Source: an uncultured Cohaesibacter sp. (GTDB lineage: Bacteria; Pseudomonadota; Alphaproteobacteria; Rhizobiales; Cohaesibacteraceae). From it: a DNA stretch of 64,000 nt. The stretch is from positions 434,001 to 498,000 of the forward strand of contig NZ_OY759867.1 of the NCBI RefSeq assembly GCF_963662805.1. The letters are read 5' to 3'. Made by a program: the position numbers and the translations under genes. Numbering within the stretch: position 1 is the stretch's first letter; the number at the start of each line of letters is the position of its first letter. This document shows positions 7,921 to 15,587 of this stretch, piece by piece. The notes under the pieces were generated by a model that saw only the letters and a program-made list of their open reading frames with translations, did no database searches and had not been told where the DNA came from.

Positions 7921-7950
7921 AGGTCGGTTCGAGTCCGGCCTGGGGAGCCA
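7921..7950 (+). other. tRNA 3'-end fragment, att site and right boundary of the island
   Basis: The geometry is exactly that of a tRNA 3' end. T-stem GTCGG (7923-7927), T-loop TTCGAGT, T-stem CCGGC (7935-7939), seven-base acceptor strand CTGGGGA (7940-7946), discriminator G and CCA (7948-7950). No 5' half is present: the bases upstream are a palindrome and AT-rich island DNA. A tRNA 3' end without its body is the classic scar of a tyrosine-recombinase element. Because the native-looking terminator follows here, this should be the distal att site, with the whole tRNA (5' acceptor strand expected to be TCCCCAG) and the integrase left of the window. G73 allows Asn, Ser, Gln and a few others. Confidence 0.75.
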
Positions 7951-7955
7951 CTATC

Positions 7956-7990
7956 AAGCCCGCTATCGCAAGATGGCGGGCTTTTGTTTT
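7956..7990 (+). terminator. Strong intrinsic terminator after the tRNA fragment
   Basis: AAGCCCGCTATC (7956-7967) pairs with GATGGCGGGCTT (7972-7983) through 12 pairs, one of them G-U, closed by the tetraloop GCAA. A T-rich tail TTTTGTTTT follows. It has the form of a tRNA-gene terminator left on the chromosomal side of the insertion. Confidence 0.85.
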
Positions 7991-8372
7991 GCCAATCTGG
8001 CGTGCCATTCCGTTTCGTATAGATCGACTTTTTCAATGCATAAGCCGTTCCACTAGATGGCCCGCTTCTAGCTGGTATTTTTTATCCTGTTTAACGGCGC
8101 TTGTGGTAGCCATCTTGGAAAACTGAAGCCGACGAAGAATTAACTCCCTAGCTCAAGCCGATAAAACGCAATGACGCTTATGTGAAGGAAGCAGACTTTC
8201 GGCGTTTGAGATTTCATTGGGTTAGGGATAGGGATTGGGCGAAGTCCATTCTAAAGCTCCAAGCTGCAGAGGAGAACATGAAGCGGGGCCGAAATGCGAA
8301 TTGCCGTGTTATCCCGAGTGGACCTCACTCGCCTGCCTCAGGTCCAAGGTGGATATTCGCCCTTCCCTGTCG
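7991..8372. other. Intergenic stretch between island edge and SMR gene
   Basis: About 380 bp of chromosome-side DNA. Short frames exist on both strands, but none has a ribosome binding site or recognisable protein character. Nothing further is seen. Confidence 0.4.
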
Positions 8373-8715
8373 TCAGTGGGAAAATTTCGAAAAGGCATTC
8401 ATGACGACGACTCCCCCCCACGATCATGGAGATGCCGAGAATGCCTGCCGCATCCAGTGTCTGGCGAAGGATCACGACACTGACCAAAGCAATCAGGACC
8501 GTTCCCATCCCTCCCCAAATAGCATAGGCGATACCGAGAGGAACAGTTCTGAGGGCGATGGACAGAAGATAGAAAGAGGCAATATAGCAGAGAGCCATTA
8601 TTGCTGTTGGTGCCAGTTTGGTAAACTGCTGTGTCTTCAAGAGGAAACTGGAGCCTATGACTTCGCACAGGATTGCTGCTGTGAGTGCGAGATAGGAAAC
8701 AATATGGATTTTCAT
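8373..8715 (-). pseudogene. SMR-family multidrug/quaternary-ammonium efflux gene with a frameshift
   Basis: From ATG 8715 the product reads as a four-helix small multidrug resistance protein: the membrane Glu is present (AAILCEVIGSS, E18, equivalent to EmrE E14), as is the AYAIWGGMG motif. After SMIVGG the frame runs off into SRRHECLFEIF. Removing one base from a run of seven C (8413-8419, plus strand) restores a typical family ending, VVVMNAFSKFSH then stop at 8373, giving 113 residues. As sequenced the frame runs on to 8338. This is either a real single-base frameshift (possibly phase-variable) or a homopolymer sequencing error. Such pumps export cationic compounds or guanidinium by proton exchange. 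Confidence 0.8.
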
Positions 8716-8720
8716 CGTGA

Positions 8721-8813
8721 GTGCGCTTTCCCGACCGTATTTAAACGGTCCGCTTCGAGATGAAGATCGGGAAAGGCCAGAACCCAGTCTATGCGCTTTC
8801 CTGACCATTTCAG
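8721..8813. repeat. Direct repeat with hairpins upstream of the SMR gene
   Basis: The 14-base motif TGCGCTTTCC(C/T)GACC occurs twice, at 8722-8736 and 8792-8806. Each copy runs into a small inverted repeat: GACCGT/ACGGTC (8733-8738, 8745-8750) and CCTGA/TCAGG (about 8800-8813). The pair lies in the leader of the minus-strand SMR gene and may be an operator or RNA structure. The loops do not match known guanidine riboswitches. Nothing else is seen up to 8993. Confidence 0.35.
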
Positions 8814-8993
8814 GTTAGCGCCGTGGCTGGGAAGAACCCGTCTCTGGACGGGGGCAGGAGACACCACCCTGCAACTCTATTATCGGCAAGGGCTTTATAA
8901 ACATCTGATTGTTTTGGAGTCAAATCGAGTGTTTCTCATAACCGATTTGTGATCCGTTTCAGCGTCCGACGGGTCCAAATTTGTCTGGCTCGC

Positions 8994-10028
8994 CTAGCTC
9001 TTCACTTTTGGCCATGTGTCGGACAATCTGTATCCCGAAGGCCACGGATCATCGGGGTCCAACATGTGCTGATGGGTCCCAGTAATCCATGCCCGGCCAC
9101 TGATCTGCGGGCGAATGGCTGGCGTGTCACCGAGCATCGTTTCCCCCAAGATCCGGCCCTGAAATTGCGAGCCAATGATCGAAATGCCAGTAAAGCTGTC
9201 GTCCAGTCCCATTTCTCCTCGGGCATGCAGGATTGCCATCCGGGCAGAAACGGCGGTTCCCGTGGGAGAGCGATCCAGTTTGCCCGGTTGAATGGTGACG
9301 ACCGATTTTGCGCTCAACTTTTTGCCCTGACGCGTGATCGGTCCTGCAAACAGGCAAAAGGAATGATGTGTCCAGTCCGCTTTCTCCGGATGCTCGAAGC
9401 GAAACTGTTCGTTGGCAGCGTTGGTAATGCGAATGCCCAGATCGACGATTTCTTTGGCATTGTCTTCAATGAGCGCAATGCCAAGCTCTTCCGGGTCGAC
9501 AACAACGAAGCTGTCACCACCGAACGCGGTATCAACTGTTATCGACCCGATACCGGGCACATCAAGACGCTCCGCAAGTCGTGAGGCAAAGGAGGGAAGA
9601 TTTTCGACAAAGATCCGCTCCACTTTGCCGCCCTTGCAGTCTGCCTTGACGTGGACCAACCCTCCGGGCGCTTCAAGTGTCATCTCGGTTGAGGGTTCCT
9701 GCATCTCGATGATGCCGCATTCGAGAAGAACGGTTGCGACGCATATGGAGTTGGAGCCTGACATCGGGGGCGTATATTCAGGCTCCATGATAATCCATGC
9801 GGCCTCGGCGTCCGGATGCTTTGGCGGGACGAGAAGATTAACGTGCCGGAACACGCCACCTCGCGGCTCGTTTAGCAGAAAATTGCGAAGGGTCTGATCC
9901 TCAGCGATCCACTTCCTCTGATCCCAGATGGTGTCTCCGGGCGGGGGTGCAACACCGCCAACAATGACATCGCCAACTTCGCCTTCTGCGTGACAGGATA
10001 CGACGTGAATGACTTTGGTGGTGCGCAC
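8994..10028 (-). CDS. Proline racemase superfamily enzyme with Ser/Thr in place of both catalytic Cys
   Basis: A 344-residue protein starting at GTG 10028 behind AAGGAA. It has the two hallmark segments of proline racemase / 4-hydroxyproline epimerase / trans-3-hydroxyproline dehydratase, but with changed catalytic positions: [12 protein letters not shown] (about residue 90, Ser where racemases have Cys) and [11 protein letters not shown] (about residue 256, Thr where racemases have Cys). Classical racemases and epimerases use a Cys pair and the dehydratases Cys/Thr, so a Ser/Thr pair points to a dehydratase-like or other activity on proline-type or related substrates. It lies on the same strand as the RidA gene, 76 bp apart, which fits an enamine/imine-forming reaction. 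Confidence 0.8.
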   Translation of the reverse strand: MRTTKVIHVVSCHAEGEVGDVIVGGVAPPPGDTIWDQRKWIAEDQTLRNFLLNEPRGGVFRHVNLLVPPKHPDAEAAWIIMEPEYTPPMSGSNSICVATVLLECGIIEMQEPSTEMTLEAPGGLVHVKADCKGGKVERIFVENLPSFASRLAERLDVPGIGSITVDTAFGGDSFVVVDPEELGIALIEDNAKEIVDLGIRITNAANEQFRFEHPEKADWTHHSFCLFAGPITRQGKKLSAKSVVTIQPGKLDRSPTGTAVSARMAILHARGEMGLDDSFTGISIIGSQFQGRILGETMLGDTPAIRPQISGRAWITGTHQHMLDPDDPWPSGYRLSDTWPKVKS

Positions 10029-10104
10029 TGGATTTTCCTTCGCGACTTGGAGAAAGTATGCGTTGTATCCGAAAAGCCCCGTTCCGTAGAGATGACAATT
10101 GGAG

Positions 10105-10449
10105 TTAGTCGACCGCTGCGATGATCATGAATTCAACGAGATAGTCCGGTGTCGCCAAGCGAGCCTCACCGCATGCGCGGGCCGGTGGAGCCTTGGGATC
10201 GACCCACGCATCCCAAACAGCATTCATCTCGGCAAAGTCATTCATGCTGGCTAGCCAGATGGTGGTTGAGAGAATTTTGGATTTGTCCGATCCGGCCTCG
10301 GCCAGCAGTTGCTCGACCTGAACAAGTGCGTCCTTGCTTTGCTCGGTGACTGTGGTGCCATGCCCGACCTGCCCTGCCAGATAAACCGTGCCGTTGTGAA
10401 TGACGGCCTGGCTCATGCGGCTGCCTGGTTCGATACGAGTGATACCCAT
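10105..10449 (-). CDS. RidA family enamine/imine deaminase
   Basis: The 114-residue form from ATG 10449 ([28 protein letters not shown]) has the normal RidA-subgroup start with AAGGA ahead; a 12-codon longer form from 10485 is possible. The family fold is clear from [26 protein letters not shown] and the C-terminal [24 protein letters not shown]. The conserved Arg of RidA deaminases is replaced or shifted in many subfamilies; here PPARACGEA is the equivalent loop. Its likely task is to hydrolyse reactive 2-imino acids produced by the neighbouring catabolic enzymes. Confidence 0.85.
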   Translation of the reverse strand: MGITRIEPGSRMSQAVIHNGTVYLAGQVGHGTTVTEQSKDALVQVEQLLAEAGSDKSKILSTTIWLASMNDFAEMNAVWDAWVDPKAPPARACGEARLATPDYLVEFMIIAAVD

Positions 10450-10687
10450 CTTTTGAAATCCTTTGTTTGCACGAAAATGTGCCATGTCGGAAATGCCTCG
10501 TGCCTACTGTTCTCGACTTTCTGAGAACCTGCAAGGCAGCGGTGGAAAGAAAAATGGAAAAGAGGCATTGCCTCCTTTCCAAGGTGCCGGGAAAGTTTGT
10601 CATCCCGAAAACCCGCTCAGGCCAAGGGAACAGCGAGGGTCCGTGAGCAGGCCGAAAATTGCAGTGAGGGCGAAATCGCATGGCGCA

Positions 10688-11881
10688 TTATTGCGCCGAC
10701 TGTTCTGCTCCATCGCCAAGGATTGTTGAGACCAGGGAAGACCAATACTTCAAGGCAGGTAAAATGGCTGCATCATTGAAATCATAGGTCGCGTCATGCA
10801 GGTTTGGTCCATCGCCATTGCCCAGCCAGACAAATCCGCCGGGGCGTTGCTCCAGCATGTAGGCAAAGTCCTCGCTTCCCATGATGGGCGGGTAATTGGC
10901 ATCCACATGGTCAGCACCGGCGACCGCCTTTGCTGCAGCGACAACATGCATGGTCTTTTCCGGATCGGTGTAGACAACCGGATAACCGGGCATCCACTCG
11001 ATCTCTGCTTCGCAGTTATAGAGGCTTGCGGATTGTTGGACGATCTGGCGGAAGCGTGCCTCGACCACCTTGCGGGTCTCGGGCTTGAGGGTCCGGATCG
11101 AGCCGCCGATATGGACTTCACCGGGCAGCACATTCAGCGCATTCCTGTTGCCACCTTCGATGTAGGTGATCGAGACAACGACATTATCGAGTGGATCTAC
11201 ATAGCGGGCGGCGATGGATTGCAAGGCCGAAACCAGTTGGGCCGATGCCAGCATGGTTTCATCGCATTTGTAAGGATAGGCGGCATGGCCGCCCTGCCCG
11301 CTGATCGTCACGACAAAGCGGTCACCAGCCGCCATCATGCCGCCGGTGCAGGTCGCAAAGTCTCCGACGGCAATGCCCGGAAGATTGTGCATGCCGTAGA
11401 CTTCTTCGATGCCGAAGCGCTCGAGCAGGCCTTCGGACAGCATGACCTTGCCACCGGCACCCCCTTCTTCTGCAGGCTGGAACACAAGCACGACCTTGCC
11501 GGCAAAATCCCGATGATCAGAGAGATAATGCGCCAGTGCCAGCATGATGGCCGAATGTCCATCATGGCCACAGGCATGCATCATGTTCGGGGTCTTGGAC
11601 GCGTGCGGAAGATTGGTCTTTTCGGCGATTGGCAAGGCATCCATATCGCACCGCAGTGCAATGGTCTTTCCGGGGCCGCGCGATCCCTTAAAAACCGCGA
11701 CGATGCCGGATGTCGCGATGCCCGTGTGCAGTTCATCACACGACAGGGCTTCCAGCCTGCTGGAAATGAAAGCCGCTGTCCGCGGCAGATCGAACAACAA
11801 TTCCGGCATCTGGTGCAGGCTGTGACGCCATTCGGTCGCTTGTTTGGCAAGCTCCTCGATAGAGACGGTTGGGTTTGACAT
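10688..11881 (-). CDS. M20 family metal-dependent amidohydrolase (hippurate/IAA-amino acid hydrolase type)
   Basis: A 397-residue enzyme of the M20D subfamily: WRHSLHQMPELLFDLPRTAAF at the N terminus, the metal ligands ACGHDGHSAIML, the catalytic EEGGAGG segment, the dimerisation domain around residues 185-300 and the C-terminal ligand region GSEDFAYMLE. It would cleave N-acyl or N-carbamoyl amino acids or small peptides in the cytoplasm. It starts 17 bp after the peptide transporter ATPase gene with AGGAG ahead, so it belongs to that operon. That link suggests that it acts on imported amides or dipeptides. Confidence 0.9.
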   Translation of the reverse strand: MSNPTVSIEELAKQATEWRHSLHQMPELLFDLPRTAAFISSRLEALSCDELHTGIATSGIVAVFKGSRGPGKTIALRCDMDALPIAEKTNLPHASKTPNMMHACGHDGHSAIMLALAHYLSDHRDFAGKVVLVFQPAEEGGAGGKVMLSEGLLERFGIEEVYGMHNLPGIAVGDFATCTGGMMAAGDRFVVTISGQGGHAAYPYKCDETMLASAQLVSALQSIAARYVDPLDNVVVSITYIEGGNRNALNVLPGEVHIGGSIRTLKPETRKVVEARFRQIVQQSASLYNCEAEIEWMPGYPVVYTDPEKTMHVVAAAKAVAGADHVDANYPPIMGSEDFAYMLEQRPGGFVWLGNGDGPNLHDATYDFNDAAILPALKYWSSLVSTILGDGAEQSAQ

Positions 11882-11898
11882 GGCTTGAATTCTCCTGC

Positions 11899-12726
11899 TT
11901 ATTGCCCTGCCCCATTCTGCCGAAACGGTGACAGATCCGGATCCGGATTGGGCATCGCATCCAGCAACATCCGGGTGTAATCGCTCTGGGGTGCGTTGTA
12001 GACTTTCTCGACTGGCCCATTCTCGACGAGCTTGCCGCGATAGATGACGGCGACATCGTCACAGATATAGCGGATGACCCCCAGATCATGACTGATGAAC
12101 AAATAGGTGAGTCCCAGTTCCTGCTGCAGGGTGTGCAGCAGATTGAGGACATCGGCCTGTACGGAGACGTCGAGCGCCGATGTGGGTTCATCAAGGATCA
12201 GGAACTGCGGATTGGAGACGAGCGCCCGGGCGATGCCTATGCGCTGGCGCTGGCCACCGGAGAATTCATGCGGATAGCGGAACAAATGCTCCGATTTCAG
12301 GCCGACCTTAAGCAGCAGGTCCAAGACGCGATCTGTCCGCTCGCCTGCGCTCATGGGCATGTTCTTGCGATGCACGATCAAGGGCTCGGCAACGATGTCA
12401 TGAATGGTCATGCGTGGATCGAGCGACGCATAGGGATCTTGGAAGACAATCTGCAACTGTGCCCGCAGACGGGCCATCTCCTGAGCAGACAAGGCGTGAA
12501 TGTCCTTGCCTTCATAGAGTACCTGACCGCCTGTCAGGCTTTCCAGCCCGAGAATGCAGCGGGTCAGTGTCGTCTTGCCAGAACCGGACTCCCCGACAAG
12601 GCCATAGCTCGCCCCTTTGGCGATGGAAAGATTGATGTCTGATAGCGCGCAGAAGCCCTCTGCCCGCTTGAACATGGACGTGCGCTTTCCGGGAAAGACC
12701 TTGGTCACATTTCTGATCTCAAGCAT
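11899..12726 (-). CDS. Dipeptide/oligopeptide ABC transporter ATP-binding protein (DppF/OppF type)
   Basis: 275 residues with Walker A GESGSGKTTL, signature FSGGQRQRIGIARAL, Walker B FLILDEPTSALD and the switch His (LFISHDLGVI). It is the shorter of two peptide-type ATPases and lacks the long C-terminal extension of some OppF. The start overlaps the upstream ATPase gene by eight bases with GGGAGG inside that gene. It works with the second ATPase at the inner face of the membrane to drive uptake. Confidence 0.92.
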   Translation of the reverse strand: MLEIRNVTKVFPGKRTSMFKRAEGFCALSDINLSIAKGASYGLVGESGSGKTTLTRCILGLESLTGGQVLYEGKDIHALSAQEMARLRAQLQIVFQDPYASLDPRMTIHDIVAEPLIVHRKNMPMSAGERTDRVLDLLLKVGLKSEHLFRYPHEFSGGQRQRIGIARALVSNPQFLILDEPTSALDVSVQADVLNLLHTLQQELGLTYLFISHDLGVIRYICDDVAVIYRGKLVENGPVEKVYNAPQSDYTRMLLDAMPNPDPDLSPFRQNGAGQ

Positions 12727-13618
12727 GGCTGTCGTCCTCCCATGTCATGTTCGCCAGACCACGCAGCTCGCCACGTTTGGTGGTCGGGGACGGAATGGCC
12801 TGCAGCAATGCCTTGGTATAGGCATGAGATGGTGTCTTGAGCACGTCGCGCACGGTGCCGGTTTCCAGAATGCGGCCCCGGAACATCACCGCGACATGGG
12901 TGCAGATCTGTGCCACAACGCCAAGATTGTGCGTGATCATCAGCACGCCGATATTTCGCTCTTCGACCAGTGCATGCATCAGTTCAAGAATCTGGGCTTG
13001 AACGGAAACGTCAAGCGCGGTGGTCGGTTCATCGGCGATCAGCAGGTCCGGCTTGCCAATCATTGCCATCGCGATCAGGACACGCTGGCGCATACCGCCT
13101 GAAAACTGATGCGGATAGTCGTTGATCCGTTCCGCTGCGTTGGGAATGCCGACTTTATCCAGCATCTCGACCGCCAGTGCTCTGGCTGCCTTCTTGCGCT
13201 TGGACCGCGATGCATGTCCCGATAGTCCCAGGATGGCTGGATCGGCATGACCGGCGTGCAGGGCCACATCGATCAATTGGGTTCCGACGCGGAAAGACGG
13301 ATTGAGGTTGGTCGTCGGATCCTGAAAGATCATGCCGATCTTCCGACCGCGAAGCGCTCGCATCTGTCGCTCTGTCGCGCTCAGGATTTCCTTGCCTTCA
13401 AATCGGATCGAGCCATCGAGATAGCGCCCGGTCTCTTCGGGCACCAGACGAGAAATGGATAGCCCGGTCAGAGACTTGCCACTGCCAGTCTCCCCAACCA
13501 TGCCCCAGATTTGCCCGCGTTCGATCCTGAGATCGATGCCGTGCAGAACCTGAATCTCCCCTTCGTAGCTGCGCATGGCGAGATTGAGATTCATGATGTC
13601 GAGTAGTGGTAGCGTCAT
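12719..13618 (-). CDS. Dipeptide/oligopeptide ABC transporter ATP-binding protein (DppD/OppD type)
   Basis: 299 residues with Walker [12 protein letters not shown], signature [15 protein letters not shown], Walker [16 protein letters not shown] and switch His MITHNLGVV. It is slightly shorter than typical DppD (about 325); an iron-sulfur-type C-terminal Cys cluster is not seen. It sits nine bases after the permease gene in one operon. Confidence 0.92.
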   Translation of the reverse strand: MTLPLLDIMNLNLAMRSYEGEIQVLHGIDLRIERGQIWGMVGETGSGKSLTGLSISRLVPEETGRYLDGSIRFEGKEILSATERQMRALRGRKIGMIFQDPTTNLNPSFRVGTQLIDVALHAGHADPAILGLSGHASRSKRKKAARALAVEMLDKVGIPNAAERINDYPHQFSGGMRQRVLIAMAMIGKPDLLIADEPTTALDVSVQAQILELMHALVEERNIGVLMITHNLGVVAQICTHVAVMFRGRILETGTVRDVLKTPSHAYTKALLQAIPSPTTKRGELRGLANMTWEDDSHA

Positions 13619-13627
13619 CCTGTCACC

Positions 13628-14530
13628 TCACCGCCTTGCCTTGGGGTCCATGACGTCCCTCAGGCCGTCACCGAGCAGGTTGAAGGCCAGAACGGCCAGA
13701 AAGATTGCAAAACCGGGAAACAGCGCCGTCCACCAGTAGGTCGGCATATAGTTGCGGGCGATCGAGAGCAAGGTACCCCACTCGGGTGTAGGCGCCTTGA
13801 CGCCAATGCCGACGAAACCAAGCGAGGCAACCGTCAGAATGGCAAAACCCATGTCCAGTGATGCCTTGATCAGGATCGGCGACATGATGTTGGGCAGGAT
13901 GTGGCGCCCCAGAATGCGCGGCCAACCGGCACCAATGGCGCGGACGGCGAAGATGAACTGCTCTTCTTTCTTGCCGATCACTTCGCCGCGTACCAGCCGT
14001 GCATAGGCAGGCCACCAGGTCACCGAGATGGCAATGATCATGTTGCCAACTCCGGAACCGATTGCTGCGGCAACGGCCATTGCCAGAATGAGACTGGGAA
14101 TGGTGAGCAGAAGATCGGTGAAACGCATCAGGACCTCATCCACCCAACCGCCGAAATAGCCAGCGATGGCACCGACCGTGCTGCCGATAACGATGGCGAT
14201 GACCACCACAGCGAGGCCGGAGAACAGGGACACCTGAGATCCAACAAGCACCAGCGAGAACATATCCTGTCCCAGTGAATTGGTGCCGAACCAATGGTCC
14301 CAACTGGGAGGCAAAAACCGTGAGGCGACATCCGTTCCGCCCGCCACATGGTCCGGAAAGGGAACGATGTAGGGAGCAAAGATCGCCAGAATGACCAGAG
14401 CGAGGATGATCACCAGCCCGATGATGGACAAGGCACTTTGCCGAAAGCGATAGAAGGCCCGGGACCAGTTTTCCAGACGCGCGGAGCGATCACGCTTTGG
14501 CCGCGCAACAGCCGTTTCCGAATTGGTCAT
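13628..14530 (-). CDS. Dipeptide/oligopeptide ABC transporter permease (DppC type)
   Basis: A 300-residue membrane protein with the DppC/OppC pattern: a first helix IIGLVIILALVILAIFAPYI, then a periplasmic segment LPPSWDHWFGTNSLGQDMFSLVLVGSQVSL and the permease core with the EAA-type loop AVRAIGAGWPRILGRHILPNI contacting the ATPases. The start overlaps the stop of the first permease gene (ATGA), so the two are translated together. Confidence 0.92.
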   Translation of the reverse strand: MTNSETAVARPKRDRSARLENWSRAFYRFRQSALSIIGLVIILALVILAIFAPYIVPFPDHVAGGTDVASRFLPPSWDHWFGTNSLGQDMFSLVLVGSQVSLFSGLAVVVIAIVIGSTVGAIAGYFGGWVDEVLMRFTDLLLTIPSLILAMAVAAAIGSGVGNMIIAISVTWWPAYARLVRGEVIGKKEEQFIFAVRAIGAGWPRILGRHILPNIMSPILIKASLDMGFAILTVASLGFVGIGVKAPTPEWGTLLSIARNYMPTYWWTALFPGFAIFLAVLAFNLLGDGLRDVMDPKARR

Positions 14531-15534
14531 GACAAGCGCACCTTTGGATTGAAAACACTGTAGAGAAGATCGACGAGGAGCATGGAAACCAGATAGATGA
14601 CGCCAATCACTAGCGTCACGCCAATCACCGGCATGAAATCCTGACTGAGAATGGCCTGCGTCGCATAAAGCCCCAGTCCCGGCCAGTCAAAGACCGTTTC
14701 CACCAGCACGGTACCGCCGAGCAGCCATGAAACATAAAGTCCGATCACGGTAAGGGTCGAAGTGATGGCGTTTCTCAGCACATATTTGAACAACAGCAGC
14801 GATTTCGAGATGCCCAGCGCCCTTTCGGTGAGGACATAATCCTGCTGCAACACTTCAATGGTCGAGGAGCGCATCATCCGCATGATGGTCGCCAATGGAG
14901 ATAGCGACAGGGCAATCGCGGGCAACGCCAGATGGGACAGGGAAATCTGGAACGAATACCAGTCGCCTGCAAGCAAACTGTCGATGGTGTAAAAGCCGGT
15001 AACTGTCTCGGGGGGTATCTCGATCAGCGGGAACCGCCCGGACAGAGGCAAAAGATCCAGCCACGATACAAACAGCAGCTGTGCCAGCAGCCCCAGAAAG
15101 AAACGCGGCATGGCTATGCCGCCGAGCGCAATGGTCCGGACGAGATAGTCGATCAAACCGTTCCGGTAGACTGCGGCGGCAAGGCCCAGAGGAATGCCGA
15201 ATACGATGGCAATAGCCATCGCTGCGATCACCAATTCCAGTGTGGCCGGAAGGAAAGTGGCGATATCTTCATAGACCGGGCGGCGGGTAAAAATGGAGAC
15301 GCCCCAATCGCCTTGGACAAGACCTGTTAGATAGTCGACATACTGCAGCGGAATAGACTTATCGAGACCGAATTCCTGACGCACGCTTTCGATAACGGCA
15401 GGCGTGGCATTCGGTCCGGCGGCAAGCGCGACCGGATCACCGGGCAACAATCGGGCAATGGCAAACACGACGACCGTGAGCCCGATCAGCATGGGCACCA
15501 GCAGAAGAAGCCGCTTGACAGTGTATAAGAGCAT
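14527..15534 (-). CDS. Dipeptide/oligopeptide ABC transporter permease (DppB type)
   Basis: The 335-residue form begins MLLYTVKRLLLLVPML at ATG 15534, the normal DppB N terminus. A longer frame from 15588 would place codons inside a strong stem-loop at 15558-15580 and is rejected. Typical segments are ARLLPGDPVALAAG, DWGVSIFTRRPVYEDI and the EAA loop ALGISKSLLLFKYVLRNAI. It forms the channel with the DppC-type partner. Confidence 0.9.
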   Translation of the reverse strand: MLLYTVKRLLLLVPMLIGLTVVVFAIARLLPGDPVALAAGPNATPAVIESVRQEFGLDKSIPLQYVDYLTGLVQGDWGVSIFTRRPVYEDIATFLPATLELVIAAMAIAIVFGIPLGLAAAVYRNGLIDYLVRTIALGGIAMPRFFLGLLAQLLFVSWLDLLPLSGRFPLIEIPPETVTGFYTIDSLLAGDWYSFQISLSHLALPAIALSLSPLATIMRMMRSSTIEVLQQDYVLTERALGISKSLLLFKYVLRNAITSTLTVIGLYVSWLLGGTVLVETVFDWPGLGLYATQAILSQDFMPVIGVTLVIGVIYLVSMLLVDLLYSVFNPKVRLS

Positions 15535-15557
15535 ATCGACACCGGGTCTGGTTGAGA

Positions 15558-15580
15558 GGGGATGCCATATCGGCATCCCC
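15558..15580 (-). promoter_or_regulatory. Intercistronic stem-loop after the solute-binding protein gene
   Basis: Perfect 9-bp arms GGGGATGCC (15558-15566) and GGCATCCCC (15572-15580) with a 5-base loop. It lies on the transcript between the binding-protein stop and the first permease start, with no T-run. Such structures commonly protect the upstream mRNA and lower downstream expression, keeping the binding protein in excess. Confidence 0.6.
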
Positions 15581-15587
15581 CAAGTCA

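Noticed and set aside
8716..8890. Guanidine riboswitch (ykkC or mini-ykkC) in the SMR leader
   Set aside because: SMR genes often have one and hairpins are present, but the conserved ykkC core and the ACGR loops of mini-ykkC are missing.
10796..11878. 360-codon plus-strand frame
   Set aside because: Antisense to the M20 amidohydrolase, which has all its metal ligands.
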